A DNA stretch of 42,712 bases. Source: an uncultured Actinomycetes bacterium. GTDB lineage: Bacteria > Actinomycetota > Acidimicrobiia > Acidimicrobiales > SZUA-35. Location: assembly GCA_902826025.1 (NCBI GenBank), contig CADEDH010000023.1, positions 1 to 42,712 of the forward strand, given 5' to 3'. This document shows, in pieces, positions 17,706 through 26,401 of the stretch. Made by a program: the position numbers and the translations under genes. Positions within the stretch are counted from its first letter, which is position 1; each line of letters begins with the position of its first letter. The notes under the pieces were generated by a model. That model was not told where the DNA came from and searched no databases. It worked only from the letters and a program-made list of their open reading frames with translations.

Positions 17706-19670
17706 TCAGCGGGCCTGCAGGGCGACGACGGCCAGCACGATGATCAGGGCCACGGCCACCGCGATCACCGCCACCAGCACCCCCCGACCGAAGGCCCCGG
17801 CCGCTCCCCCGCCGGCCGGCGACGGCGGCTGCGGAGGCACGCCGGGGTGGCTGCCGCTCACGGGGCCGGGGTACGTCCTCCCGCCTCCCGGCGGGCCGCC
17901 GGGCCCCGGCTGATAGATCGAGGTCGGGCCCAGGTGGGGATCGGGCGCCGGCTGCATGATCGACGTGCGCTGGAGGTCGCCCGCCCCGACCTGGCCCGGG
18001 GGTAGCAGCGTGGTGCGCTGGTTCGAGGGATCGGCAGCCGGGGCCCGGAGCGGAGCCGGCGCCGGACCCGACGGCGCCCCGTACGGGGCGCCAGCGAGCG
18101 GGGTGGGGGCGAGCGGGGTGGGGGTGGCCTGCAGCCCCCGCGGCGGAAGGCCGCCCGATGGTGGACCGTTCAGCCCTGGCGGCGGCGAGCCGGGCCCCGG
18201 CGGCGGGGCCAGCCCGGCCACGTCGGCCGGCCGGGCCTTGGGTGGGGCGGCGGGCTTCAGCGGGCGGGGCGGCTCGGCCGACGGGGCGAGCGTGGTGCGG
18301 TTGGGGTCGAACCCACCGGCGGCCGGCGGGGCGCCACCTCCAGGGGTTGGGGCCAGGCCGGGAGGAGGAGCGTCGGCTCGTACCACGGGCACGCTCAGCG
18401 GAGGGAGCGGGGCCGGAGCCTCGGCGAGGGGATGGACCGGGGCGGCGGCTGCCGGCCGGGCGATCGGCAGGGGCTCGGCCGGGAGCAGGGGCGGGGCCGG
18501 CTGGGACACGGGGGCAGGGGCCGCCACCGGGCCCATGACGGCCTGCACCGCGTCCTTGGCGAAGACCAGGTCCGAGGTGATCGTGGTCGACATCAGCGCC
18601 GTCACCCCGCCGGCGGCCAGGGCCGCCCCCAGAGCGATGGCGTGCTTGGGATGGGCGTCGACCGCCACCGGCCGGCCCAGATCCGACGACACCATCTGGG
18701 CCACCAGCGGGATCCGGCTCGAACCCCCCACCAGCAGCACGCGCGACACGGCGTCGGTCGACAGCGATGCCGAGTGCAGGGCCCGACGCATCGCCTCCAG
18801 GCTGTCGCTGATCGCCGGGCGGATCAGGTTCTCGAACTCCTGGCGGGTGATCCGGACCTCGGTGTGCAGGCCGGGCAGCACCACGGCGATCGAGGCGTCG
18901 GTGTCGGACGACAGCGCTTCCTTGGCCGCCACACAGTCCTGGCGGAGGCGGGTGACGGCCAGGAGGGCCGACGGATCCTCGGGGTCGAGCTGCGACAGGG
19001 CGTCGCCCAGGCTCGCGCTCACATGGGCGAACACGGCGGCATCGAAGTCGATCCCGCCCAGACGCTCGATGCCCTCGGGCCGGCCCAGGATGGCGAACCC
19101 GCTGACCGTGCGGCGCAGCACGGCGGCATCGAAGGTGCCGCCGCCCAGATCGTAGACGGCCACCACCTCACCTGGCTCCACCCGCTCCTGGGCGGCGTAG
19201 GACATGGCCGCCGCCTCCGGCTCGGTGAGGAACCCCACCATGGCGGGGTCGAGCCCGGCCAGGCGAACCATCTGATCGAGCAGCTCGCGCTTGTAGTTAC
19301 CCCAGTTGGCCGGGTGGGTGACCACGATGCGGCCCGGGGCCTCGCCCTCCTGCTCCGTCATGTGGTTGACCACGGCCCGCAGCATGCGGGCCATCAACGC
19401 CTCGGCCGAGTAAGGCGAACCGGCCACGATGATGGGCGTGGTGTCGCCGAAGCGGCGCTTGTATTCCCGCACCACCCGCTCGGGCTCGCTCAGCGCCCGA
19501 CGCTCGGCCGCCTCGCCGGTGATTACGGTGCCGTCGGCCCGGAGCAGGACGATCGATGGGACGGCGGCACTGCGGCTGCCGAGGGCGACCATCGTGGTCT
19601 CCGACCCCCGGTGCACGGCGGCGGCCGTGTAGGTCGTGCCCAGGTCGACCCCGGCCTGGTAGCTCGCCAT
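17706..19670 (-). CDS. Hsp70-like ATPase with Pro-rich linker and C-terminal transmembrane anchor
   Basis: 654 residues. The N-terminal actin-fold ATPase (about 1-380) resembles DnaK: phosphate-1 loop DLGTTYT (9-15), phosphate-2 VYDLGGGTFD (172-181) and an adenosine-type VLLVGGSSRIP motif (311-321). The substrate-binding beta-sandwich of DnaK is absent. In its place is a Pro/Ala-rich linker (about 380-628), then one hydrophobic helix (629-651) and a two-residue tail, so the ATPase should face the cytoplasm. The linker contains four related TT/TS motifs (near 457, 551, 567 and 581). Start: ATG with AGGAGG 7 bases upstream (19678-19683). Actinobacteria carry several such Hsp70 derivatives of unknown role; it is not the housekeeping dnaK. 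Confidence 0.92.
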   Translation of the reverse strand: MASYQAGVDLGTTYTAAAVHRGSETTMVALGSRSAAVPSIVLLRADGTVITGEAAERRALSEPERVVREYKRRFGDTTPIIVAGSPYSAEALMARMLRAVVNHMTEQEGEAPGRIVVTHPANWGNYKRELLDQMVRLAGLDPAMVGFLTEPEAAAMSYAAQERVEPGEVVAVYDLGGGTFDAAVLRRTVSGFAILGRPEGIERLGGIDFDAAVFAHVSASLGDALSQLDPEDPSALLAVTRLRQDCVAAKEALSSDTDASIAVVLPGLHTEVRITRQEFENLIRPAISDSLEAMRRALHSASLSTDAVSRVLLVGGSSRIPLVAQMVSSDLGRPVAVDAHPKHAIALGAALAAGGVTALMSTTITSDLVFAKDAVQAVMGPVAAPAPVSQPAPPLLPAEPLPIARPAAAAPVHPLAEAPAPLPPLSVPVVRADAPPPGLAPTPGGGAPPAAGGFDPNRTTLAPSAEPPRPLKPAAPPKARPADVAGLAPPPGPGSPPPGLNGPPSGGLPPRGLQATPTPLAPTPLAGAPYGAPSGPAPAPLRAPAADPSNQRTTLLPPGQVGAGDLQRTSIMQPAPDPHLGPTSIYQPGPGGPPGGGRTYPGPVSGSHPGVPPQPPSPAGGGAAGAFGRGVLVAVIAVAVALIIVLAVVALQAR

Positions 19671-19759
19671 CGATGTACCTCCTCCCGCCAGCGAAGCGCT
19701 TCCGGCCTGGACATCCTAGTGGCCGGGACCCCAGGGGCCGGGCGCAATAGCACCATTCG

Positions 19760-19772
19760 GGGGCTGCGCCCC
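19760..19772. repeat. GGGGC-TGC-GCCCC mini-hairpin
   Basis: A 5-base-pair stem with a TGC loop in the intergenic region upstream of the Hsp70-like gene. A longer version with the same loop occurs at 26314-26330, suggesting a small dispersed palindrome family. Confidence 0.45.
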
Positions 19773-19826
19773 ACCGCCTCGCGCCGCTCGGCCTCCCCAT
19801 CTCTGGCGGGGCCCCCAACCCTGTCT

Positions 19827-19843
19827 GGGGCGCTTTGCGCCCC
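19827..19843 (-). terminator. Hairpin GGGGCGC-TTT-GCGCCCC downstream of the 2-hydroxyacid dehydrogenase
   Basis: A perfect 7-base-pair GC stem with a TTT loop just after the stop of the minus-strand dehydrogenase gene. The position fits a terminator for the three-gene sulfur operon; no T-tract follows. Confidence 0.5.
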
Positions 19844-19847
19844 GGGC

Positions 19848-20780
19848 TCAGTAGCCGGCGTCCACGTCGATCACGCCCTCCAGCGGCCGGTCGGCCACGA
19901 AGGCCGCGACGTTCCGCTCGATGTGGGCCGCCAAAAGGGGAACCCCCATCTCCGGCGTGTTGCCGACATGCGGTGTGACGAGGATCCGGGGCTGGCTCCA
20001 CAGAGGGTGGCCGTCGGGCAGGGGCTCGGGTTCGGTGACGTCGAGGCAGGCGCCGGCGATCCGGCCGGCGTCGACCGCCTCCACCAGCGCCTCGTCGTCC
20101 ACGTGCCCGCCCCGGGCCACGTTGATCAGCCAGGTGTGGGAGGCCATGGCCGCCAGCTCCTCCCGGCCGATCACGCCCCGGGTCTCGGGGGTGAGGGCCA
20201 GGGCCAGGACCACCAGGTCGGCGTCGCCCAGCACCGAGCACCGCTCGGCCAGGGCCACCGTCCGGTCGGCGCCGGCCATGGGTTCGTCGGCCTGGCGCCG
20301 GATGACGGTGGTGTGCACCCCGAACGGGCGGAGTAGGGCCAGCAGCTCGGTGGTGATGCCGCCGGCGCCGAAGATGACCACCCGACCGTCGAGCAGGTTG
20401 CGGCCCTCGGGGGCCGACCAGGTGGAGGCCCTCGTGTAGGTGAGCAGCCCGCGCATCCCGGCCAACCCCATGGCCAGCACGTGCTCGGCCACGGGCCGGG
20501 CGTAGACGGCCCGGGCGCAGGTCCAGATGCGGTCGTGGTCGAGGAAGGCAACGTAGGGCTCGATCCCGGCGAACGGCAGGGCCACCCACCGCACCGCCGG
20601 CCCCCGGGCCAGCATCGCCGGCAACTCGTGGGGCACGGCCGGGTCGGCCCACACCAGGGCGTCGGCCTCCTCGATCGGGACCAGCCGGCCCCCGCCGGCC
20701 ACCACCGACCGCTCCAGCGACTCGTACCGGCCGCTCTTGGGCTCCACGGCGATCCCGGGGACCGCTCCCGCCGCGTTCAT
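19848..20780 (-). CDS. D-isomer-specific 2-hydroxyacid dehydrogenase family protein
   Basis: 310 residues. NAD(P)-binding Rossmann motif near 138-145 (GAGGITTE), with the catalytic set Arg223 (INVARGG), Glu252 (TEPEPLP) and His271 (TPHVGN). The family interconverts 2-oxo acids and D-2-hydroxy acids. The N-terminal substrate lobe is short (about 90 residues), closer to glyoxylate/hydroxypyruvate-type members than to SerA, and no ACT domain follows. The ATG overlaps the stop of the preceding PLP enzyme (ATGA), so it is the third gene of a sulfur amino acid operon. It might reduce the 2-oxobutanoate released by cystathionine cleavage; that is inference. Confidence 0.9.
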   Translation of the reverse strand: MNAAGAVPGIAVEPKSGRYESLERSVVAGGGRLVPIEEADALVWADPAVPHELPAMLARGPAVRWVALPFAGIEPYVAFLDHDRIWTCARAVYARPVAEHVLAMGLAGMRGLLTYTRASTWSAPEGRNLLDGRVVIFGAGGITTELLALLRPFGVHTTVIRRQADEPMAGADRTVALAERCSVLGDADLVVLALALTPETRGVIGREELAAMASHTWLINVARGGHVDDEALVEAVDAGRIAGACLDVTEPEPLPDGHPLWSQPRILVTPHVGNTPEMGVPLLAAHIERNVAAFVADRPLEGVIDVDAGY

Positions 20781-21934
20781 CGACCGGCGTCGAGGGCCTG
20801 GGCCAGGTCGGCCACGAGGTCAGCCTCGTCTTCGATGCCCACCGACAGTCGCACCAGGTCGTCGGGGACCTCGAGGGGCGACCCGGCGGCTGAGGCGTGG
20901 GTCATGACCCCCGGATGCTCGATCAGCGACTCCACCGCCCCCAGGCTCTCGGCCAGGGTGAACAGCCGGGTCGACTCGATCACCCGGGTGGCGGCGTCGC
21001 GGCTGCCCATACGGAAGCTCACCATGCCCCCGAAGCCCGACATCTGACGGCGGGCGGCGTCGTGCCCGGGGTGGCCGGCCAGCCCCGGGTACAGCACCTG
21101 GCCGACCGCCGGATGCCCCTGGAGCAGGGCCACCACGGCCGCCGCGTTGGCGTTGTGGCGGTCCATCCGCAGCGGCAGGGTCTTGACCCCCCGCATCGTC
21201 AGGTAGCAGTCCCAGGGGGCGGGCACGGCACCCACGGCGTTCTGGATGAACGCCAGGTGATCGTGCACCTCACTGTCGTTGGTGGCCACGAACCCGCCCA
21301 CCACGTCGGAATGACCGCCCAGGTACTTGGTGGTGGAGTGGACCACGATGTCGGCCCCGTGGGCCAGGGGCCGCTGCAGGTACGGGGTGGCGAAGGTGTT
21401 GTCGACCACCAGGCGGGCCCCCTTGCGGCCGGCCACGGCGGCCACCGCGGCGATATCCACCACGGTGAGCAGCGGGTTGGTGGGGGTCTCCACCCACACC
21501 ATGCGGGTGGCAGCCGGCCAGTCGTCGCCGATACCGGCCGGAGCCGACAGGTCGTGGGCCGACCAGGTGATCCCGGTCCGGGCGAACACCCGGCTGATCA
21601 GGCGGAACGTGCCACCGTAGGCGTCATTGCCGAGCACCACGTGGTCGCCCGGATCCAACAGCCGCAATACGGCGTCCTCGGCGGCCAGGCCACTGGCGAA
21701 GGCCACCCCGAACGACGCCTCCTCCAGCGAGGCCAGCACCCGCTGCAAGGCGGTACGGGTGGGGTTGCCGGTGCGCCCGTATTCGTAGCCGCTGTGCTTG
21801 CCCACCGCCTCCTGGGCGAACGTGGACGTCTGGAACACCGGCACGGTGACGGCGCCGGTGACGGTTTCCGGGTCCTGACCCACGTGGATGGCCCGGGTGG
21901 CGAACCCCCAGGACGTCTCACCGGTGTCGGTCAT
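20777..21934 (-). CDS. metB: Cystathionine gamma-synthase / gamma-lyase family PLP enzyme
   Basis: 385 residues, the usual length of Cys/Met-metabolism PLP enzymes. The Schiff-base lysine is Lys203 in HSTTKYLGGHSD; YEYGRTGNPTR (phosphate-binding tyrosine/arginine) is near 50-60, and VETPTNP and VVDNTFATP are also clear. Sequence alone does not separate synthase (MetB) from lyase (MecB/Cth). The gene overlaps cystathionine beta-synthase by 4 bases, which favours cystathionine cleavage to cysteine, the reverse transsulfuration route; actinobacterial homologues are usually annotated metB. Start: ATG at 21934 with AAGGAG 7 bases upstream. Confidence 0.93.
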   Translation of the reverse strand: MTDTGETSWGFATRAIHVGQDPETVTGAVTVPVFQTSTFAQEAVGKHSGYEYGRTGNPTRTALQRVLASLEEASFGVAFASGLAAEDAVLRLLDPGDHVVLGNDAYGGTFRLISRVFARTGITWSAHDLSAPAGIGDDWPAATRMVWVETPTNPLLTVVDIAAVAAVAGRKGARLVVDNTFATPYLQRPLAHGADIVVHSTTKYLGGHSDVVGGFVATNDSEVHDHLAFIQNAVGAVPAPWDCYLTMRGVKTLPLRMDRHNANAAAVVALLQGHPAVGQVLYPGLAGHPGHDAARRQMSGFGGMVSFRMGSRDAATRVIESTRLFTLAESLGAVESLIEHPGVMTHASAAGSPLEVPDDLVRLSVGIEDEADLVADLAQALDAGR

Positions 21935-23346
21935 GATGCTGCTCCTTCGGGATCGTCGGACGACGGGGAGGCGGCGGCCCCCGGGGACTTGCGGGACAGG
22001 AAGGCCAACAGGTCGGCCCGGGCCACCACGGTGCAGGGCCGGCCCCCGTCGAGCACGAGGAGGGCCGGGGCCGAGTCGAGTCGCTCGACGGCGAGGGCCA
22101 CCGGCTGGCCGGCGCCGATCGTGGGCAACTTCGGGCTCATCACCTCCGCCACCGAGCGGTCGAGCACCGAGGGGTCGCGGAACGCCTCCTCCATGATCCG
22201 CAGCTCGTCGATCGAGCCCATCACCTCGGCGGTGGCCAGCGGCATCTCCCCCTTGGCCACCGGCAGCTGGGACACGTCGTGATCGTGCATCATGTCCACG
22301 ACGTCGCGCACCACGTCGGTGGGCTGGACGTAGAGCAGCTGGGGGACGTCACCCTCCTTGGTGGCCACCACGTCGGCCACCACCGGCCCCTCGGTGGTGA
22401 GGAACCCGTAGCCGGCCATCCACTCGTCGTTGAACACCCGCGACAGGTAGCCCCGCCCCGAGTCGGGCACGAGCACCACCACCAGGTGCTCGGGGGTCAG
22501 TTCCTCGGCCTGGCGGAGGGCGGCGGCCACCGCCGTGCCTCCTGAGCCGCCGATCAGGATGCCTTCTTTCTGCGTGATGAGCCGGGCGGTGAGGAACGAG
22601 TCACGGTCGGACACGGCGATCACCCGGTCGATCACCGAGCGGTCGTAGTTGTCGGGCCAGAAGTCTTCCCCCACGCCCTCCACCAGGTAGGGCCGGCCCG
22701 AGCCGCCGGAGTAGACCGACCCCTCGGGGTCGGCCGCCACCACGCTGATGCCCGGATTCCGGGACTTCAGGTAGCGCCCCACCCCCGACAGCGTGCCACC
22801 GGTGCCGGCCCCGGCCACGAAGTGGGTGACGGTGCCGTCGGTCTGGCGCCAGATCTCGGGCCCGGTGGTGGCCACGTGGGCCTCGGCGTTGGCCGGGTTG
22901 GCGTACTGGTTGGGGCGGAACGAGTCGGGGATCTCCCGGGTGAGGCGGGCGGCGGTGGCGTAGTAGGACCGGGGATCGTCGGGCGCCACCGCACCGGGGC
23001 ACACGATCACCTCGGCCCCGTAGGCCCGCAGCAGGTGCACCTTCTCCGGCGCCACCTTGTCGGTGAGCACGAACACGCACCGGTAGCCCCGCTGGGCGGC
23101 CACGATGGCCAGCCCCACCCCGGTGTTGCCCGAGGTGGGCTCGATGATGGTGGAGCCGGGCCGCAACAGACCGTCGCGCTCGGCGGCCTGGATCATGCCC
23201 AGCGCCGGCCTGTCCTTGGCGCTGCCCCCCGGGTTGGTCGTCTCCAGCTTCAGCACCACCGGGCAACCGCTCGCCGGCGTGACCTGCCGGAGGCGGACCA
23301 TCGGCGTGTTGCCGATGAGGTCGAGCACCGATTCAGCTATCTCCAT
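21931..23346 (-). CDS. cbs: Cystathionine beta-synthase
   Basis: 471 residues. The N-terminal fold-type II PLP domain has Lys45 (numbering from the upstream ATG) in NPGGSAKDRP, the TSGNTG substrate loop and the GTGGT phosphate cup. The C-terminal part (about 335-455) is a CBS-domain pair, as in Mycobacterium Rv1077-type enzymes. It condenses homocysteine with serine to cystathionine. There is no N-terminal heme-binding region, as expected in bacteria. Two adjacent ATGs exist (23349 and 23346); the second is preferred because GGAG lies 5 bases before it. The stop overlaps the next gene as ATGA. An O-acetylserine-dependent cysteine synthase activity is the main alternative, but the CBS pair argues for CBS. 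Confidence 0.94.
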   Translation of the reverse strand: MEIAESVLDLIGNTPMVRLRQVTPASGCPVVLKLETTNPGGSAKDRPALGMIQAAERDGLLRPGSTIIEPTSGNTGVGLAIVAAQRGYRCVFVLTDKVAPEKVHLLRAYGAEVIVCPGAVAPDDPRSYYATAARLTREIPDSFRPNQYANPANAEAHVATTGPEIWRQTDGTVTHFVAGAGTGGTLSGVGRYLKSRNPGISVVAADPEGSVYSGGSGRPYLVEGVGEDFWPDNYDRSVIDRVIAVSDRDSFLTARLITQKEGILIGGSGGTAVAAALRQAEELTPEHLVVVLVPDSGRGYLSRVFNDEWMAGYGFLTTEGPVVADVVATKEGDVPQLLYVQPTDVVRDVVDMMHDHDVSQLPVAKGEMPLATAEVMGSIDELRIMEEAFRDPSVLDRSVAEVMSPKLPTIGAGQPVALAVERLDSAPALLVLDGGRPCTVVARADLLAFLSRKSPGAAASPSSDDPEGAAS

Positions 23347-23421
23347 CATCGCTCCATCGGATCGCGGCTCGCCCCCTCCGTTCGTGTGTTGTCTACCCGG
23401 CGAACGGCCCGGCGCCTCCGA

Positions 23422-26142
23422 TCAGCGGACGGCAGGGTCGATCACGAGGCCTGGCCCGGGGGCGGGGGCCGAGGAGGGCGCCGGCGTCGATGCCCCTTCT
23501 ACGGCCCCGAGGGGCTCCACGCCCAGCTCCACGCTGTCGGCGATCCGGTGGGACCCGTCCGGCTCGGGTTGCAGCCACAGCATCACCGATCGGCGCTCCG
23601 GCTTGCGTACACCGAGCACGGCGCCGGCGGCATCGACCAGTTGGCGGGGCGGATGATCGACGGTGACCGTCATGGTGACGGTAGGCCTGGTCCCCACCAC
23701 GCGCACCATCCGCAGCTGGGGATCCCGGCCCAGCACCCGCAGGCCGGCCTCGGCCAGGTGTACATGATGGTCGGTGGCTTTGCGGTGCAGCGGGGTGCCC
23801 GGGACGAACACCTGGTCGAGGTCGCCGCCGGCCGGGTCGGTCTGCAGTGCCTGCTCGGCGGCCAGCAGGTCGCTCACCACCCGGGTCCAGCGCTGATCGT
23901 CGGGAGCGGCCGGAGCGAGCACGGCCCGTAGCGCCGCCTCCACAGGGTGGACGGCGAGGAAGCGGAGGGCCCGGTCTCCCACCACCGGCGGTCGGAGCAG
24001 CCACAGGCCGGCCAGCGACTCCACGATGGCCGTGATCACCAGGACCACGCCCAGGCGGCGCACGACGGTGAGGTCGGCCACCAGCAGACCCAGTCCGGCC
24101 ACCGAGGTGACCGCCAGGGCGGCCAGAGCGGGCCAACCCTCGGTGTGCAGGGCCTCGTCGAGGAGGTCGTCGGGGGCCTTGGTGTGCGGCCCCTGGACGA
24201 GGCGGCGCAGGATGCCCAGCTCGAACAGCGAGGCGGCCAGCGCCCCCATCAGCACCGCCAGCTGGATCTCCGCTCCCGTGGGGTGCGAGGTGAGGATCTG
24301 GTAGAAGCCGGCGGTGGCGGCCGAGCCCAGCAGCCGCAGTCCGCCGCTCGCCGCCGCCAGCCGAAGGTCCCGCACCAGGGCGAACGTGGTGACGGCGCTG
24401 GCCAGCGCCAGGAAGATGATGAGCACCCAGGCCGACGAGGCGTCGCGCCCGGCGGCGGTGCGGGCGTCCACCGGTGCCCCGCTCAGGTGGACGGCAACCG
24501 TGCCGCTCATCTGGCGGACGCTGCCAACGAGCTGTTGGGCGGCCGGGCTACGGGAGCTGACGGTGGGCACGATCAGGGCCAGCTCAGGCGTCTCGTCACC
24601 CCGGTCGATGCCGGCCGCCGCCAGGGGCACGCCGGGCACGTCGGCCCGGGTGCCGGATACGTACCGTCCGGTGACCGTCTCCACCCGGGCCACGCCGGGC
24701 ACCAGGGAGATCCGCTCCAGCCAGGCCGACTTGGCCAGCTGGTCTATGCCCGGATCGAAGCGGGCCACGATCGCAGCCGTCGGGTCGCCCGAGGTGGTGA
24801 GCACGGCGGGATCGACCTCGGTGCCGGTGGCCCGCTCGTCGAACAGGGCGTCGGGGGAGGTGGAGCGGAACGAGAACACGGCGAGGATGGCCAGCACGAT
24901 GCCCGCCGCCGCCAGCACGGCCACCGGGAGCTGACGCCCGTCGGGCCCCGGCAGGGCCGGGCCGAGCGGGGTGTCCCATAGAGGTGAGCGCCTGTCCTGC
25001 TCGTCGGCCCCCGCCTCGGCGGCCGCGTCGCCAGCCGGGTCGCCAGCCGGTTCGCCAGCCGCGTCGTCAGTCGGGTCGTCAGCCGCGTCGGTGGCGGCCG
25101 GGCCGCGCTCAGAACCGTCGGGCGGGCGGAGCAGAGCCAGCAGGGGCGGGCCCACCGGGAGGATCACCACCGCCGCCACCACCGCCCCCGCCAGGACGAG
25201 CGAGACGACGGCCCGGGCGGGGCTCACCAGTTCGATCAGAGCGGCCACCGCGGCCAGGCCAGCCAGGCCCACCCCCACCTCGGTGCCCACCGCCCGCCAG
25301 GCAGCCTTCACCATGGCCGGGTGCTCGTCGTCCTCGGCGGCGGTGAACCAGCCGATCAGCCGGAGCAGCAGATAGGTGGCCATCAGTAGCGCGGCCAGCA
25401 CGCCGGGGAGCGGGGTGGTGGCCACCGAGCCGTCGAACGGGCCGGCCACCCCCGAGGCCAGCGCCCCGCCCAGCAGGGCGGTGACCCCGATGCCGCCGGC
25501 CGCCACGACCGCCTCCCGCCGGCCCACCAGCCAGGTGATCAGGCCCCCGACGAGAGCCATGGCCAACAACGTGGCCACGATGGTGGCCAACCGGACCCGG
25601 CCGACCACGGTGTCGTCGGCCAGGGCGCGGCCGGCCACGGTGAGCTGGGCGGCCGCCGGGTTGGCCGCCACCGCCCGGCGTACCTCGTCGATACCGTCGC
25701 CGGCATCGCCCGGTCGCAGCCCCACCAGCACCTGGGGGGGCTGGACGGTGGCGTCGCCCGCCACCCAGGCCACCCCGTCAGCTCCGGTGAGTGCGGCCAC
25801 CAGGGCATCGATGGCAGGGGCGGGGTCTGCACCGGAGCCCACCGTGACCAGGAGATCGGGGGCGGCGAGATCGGAACCGGCCACCTCACCGGGCTCCACC
25901 GCACCGGCCGGACCGGCCGAGGTGGCGGTACCGGGCTGGGTGACAGCCGGTGCTGGTGCCACCGTTGTGCCCGGATCGGCCGGGGGAACGACCGTGGTGG
26001 CGGCGGGATCGGCCGGTGCGGTGGCCGGCGGCTGGGTGCCGTCCTGGGCCCCGGCCGGGAGCACGGCGAAAACGACCACGGAGACCAGGACCGCCGTCAG
26101 CAGAGCGGCCCGAACCGCCCGCCGTCGCCCGGATCCGGTCAT
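23422..26142 (-). CDS. Large multi-pass membrane protein, MMPL/RND-like
   Basis: About 906 residues from the ATG at 26142; the frame is open to 26268 with GTG alternatives, so the start is uncertain. It has a basic N-terminus and a Sec-type signal ending in LPAGAQD, a Pro/Thr-rich segment, and a small outside domain. A block of hydrophobic helices follows, then a hydrophilic Asp/Ala-rich linker, a second outside domain, a further helix bundle, and a cytoplasmic C-terminal region ending in Pro/Ala-rich sequence. This two-lobed plan of helices and extracytoplasmic domains resembles MMPL lipid transporters, but the conserved intramembrane Asp-Tyr pairs are not evident. It could be a diverged transporter or a non-transporting relative. 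Stands alone on the minus strand after a 75-base gap to cbs. Confidence 0.7.
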   Translation of the reverse strand: MTGSGRRRAVRAALLTAVLVSVVVFAVLPAGAQDGTQPPATAPADPAATTVVPPADPGTTVAPAPAVTQPGTATSAGPAGAVEPGEVAGSDLAAPDLLVTVGSGADPAPAIDALVAALTGADGVAWVAGDATVQPPQVLVGLRPGDAGDGIDEVRRAVAANPAAAQLTVAGRALADDTVVGRVRLATIVATLLAMALVGGLITWLVGRREAVVAAGGIGVTALLGGALASGVAGPFDGSVATTPLPGVLAALLMATYLLLRLIGWFTAAEDDEHPAMVKAAWRAVGTEVGVGLAGLAAVAALIELVSPARAVVSLVLAGAVVAAVVILPVGPPLLALLRPPDGSERGPAATDAADDPTDDAAGEPAGDPAGDAAAEAGADEQDRRSPLWDTPLGPALPGPDGRQLPVAVLAAAGIVLAILAVFSFRSTSPDALFDERATGTEVDPAVLTTSGDPTAAIVARFDPGIDQLAKSAWLERISLVPGVARVETVTGRYVSGTRADVPGVPLAAAGIDRGDETPELALIVPTVSSRSPAAQQLVGSVRQMSGTVAVHLSGAPVDARTAAGRDASSAWVLIIFLALASAVTTFALVRDLRLAAASGGLRLLGSAATAGFYQILTSHPTGAEIQLAVLMGALAASLFELGILRRLVQGPHTKAPDDLLDEALHTEGWPALAALAVTSVAGLGLLVADLTVVRRLGVVLVITAIVESLAGLWLLRPPVVGDRALRFLAVHPVEAALRAVLAPAAPDDQRWTRVVSDLLAAEQALQTDPAGGDLDQVFVPGTPLHRKATDHHVHLAEAGLRVLGRDPQLRMVRVVGTRPTVTMTVTVDHPPRQLVDAAGAVLGVRKPERRSVMLWLQPEPDGSHRIADSVELGVEPLGAVEGASTPAPSSAPAPGPGLVIDPAVR

Positions 26143-26238
26143 CGCTCGCCACAGCACCTGCAACAGCACCCGTCCTCGTTGTTCGTCACCCGTCAACCCG
26201 GCCGTCAGCTTATCCCCGGGGACTGCGCCCCCGCCGCA

Positions 26239-26255
26239 GGGCGACTCCGTCGCCC
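26239..26255. repeat. GGGCGAC-TCC-GTCGCCC hairpin
   Basis: A perfect 7-base-pair stem with a 3-base loop, in the 259-base divergent gap (26143-26401) between the MMPL-like and thiolase-like genes. Confidence 0.45.
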
Positions 26256-26313
26256 GCTCCCCCACCACCGTCGGGGCCCCTACCCCACCGGACCCGCCCC
26301 AGCGGGCCCTCCC

Positions 26314-26330
26314 CGGGGGCTGCGCCCCCG
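26314..26330. repeat. CGGGGGC-TGC-GCCCCCG hairpin
   Basis: A perfect 7-base-pair stem with a TGC loop. It shares loop and core with 19760-19772, and an imperfect third copy sits near 26216-26231. The rest of the divergent gap is GC-rich with no ORF I can support. Confidence 0.5.
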
Positions 26331-26389
26331 CCGGACAGGGCTCGAAGCCCAGCCTGGTGGCGGGCTTTGAGGCGCTGTACCGGGGGCTC

Positions 26390-26395
26390 TACGGT
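26390..26395 (+). promoter_or_regulatory. Candidate -10 (TACGGT) for leaderless thiolase-like gene
   Basis: TACGGT ends 6 bases before the ATG at 26402, with no Shine-Dalgarno in between. Confidence 0.4.
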
Positions 26396-26401
26396 GACCA
26401 C

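Noticed and set aside
17706..19670. Housekeeping dnaK
   Set aside because: No substrate-binding domain or lid, a Pro-rich linker and a transmembrane helix instead, and no grpE/dnaJ neighbours.
25376..26401. Upstream extension of the thiolase-like gene
   Set aside because: Ser/Thr/Pro-rich translation antisense to the MMPL-like gene; thiolase homology begins at the ATG at 26402.
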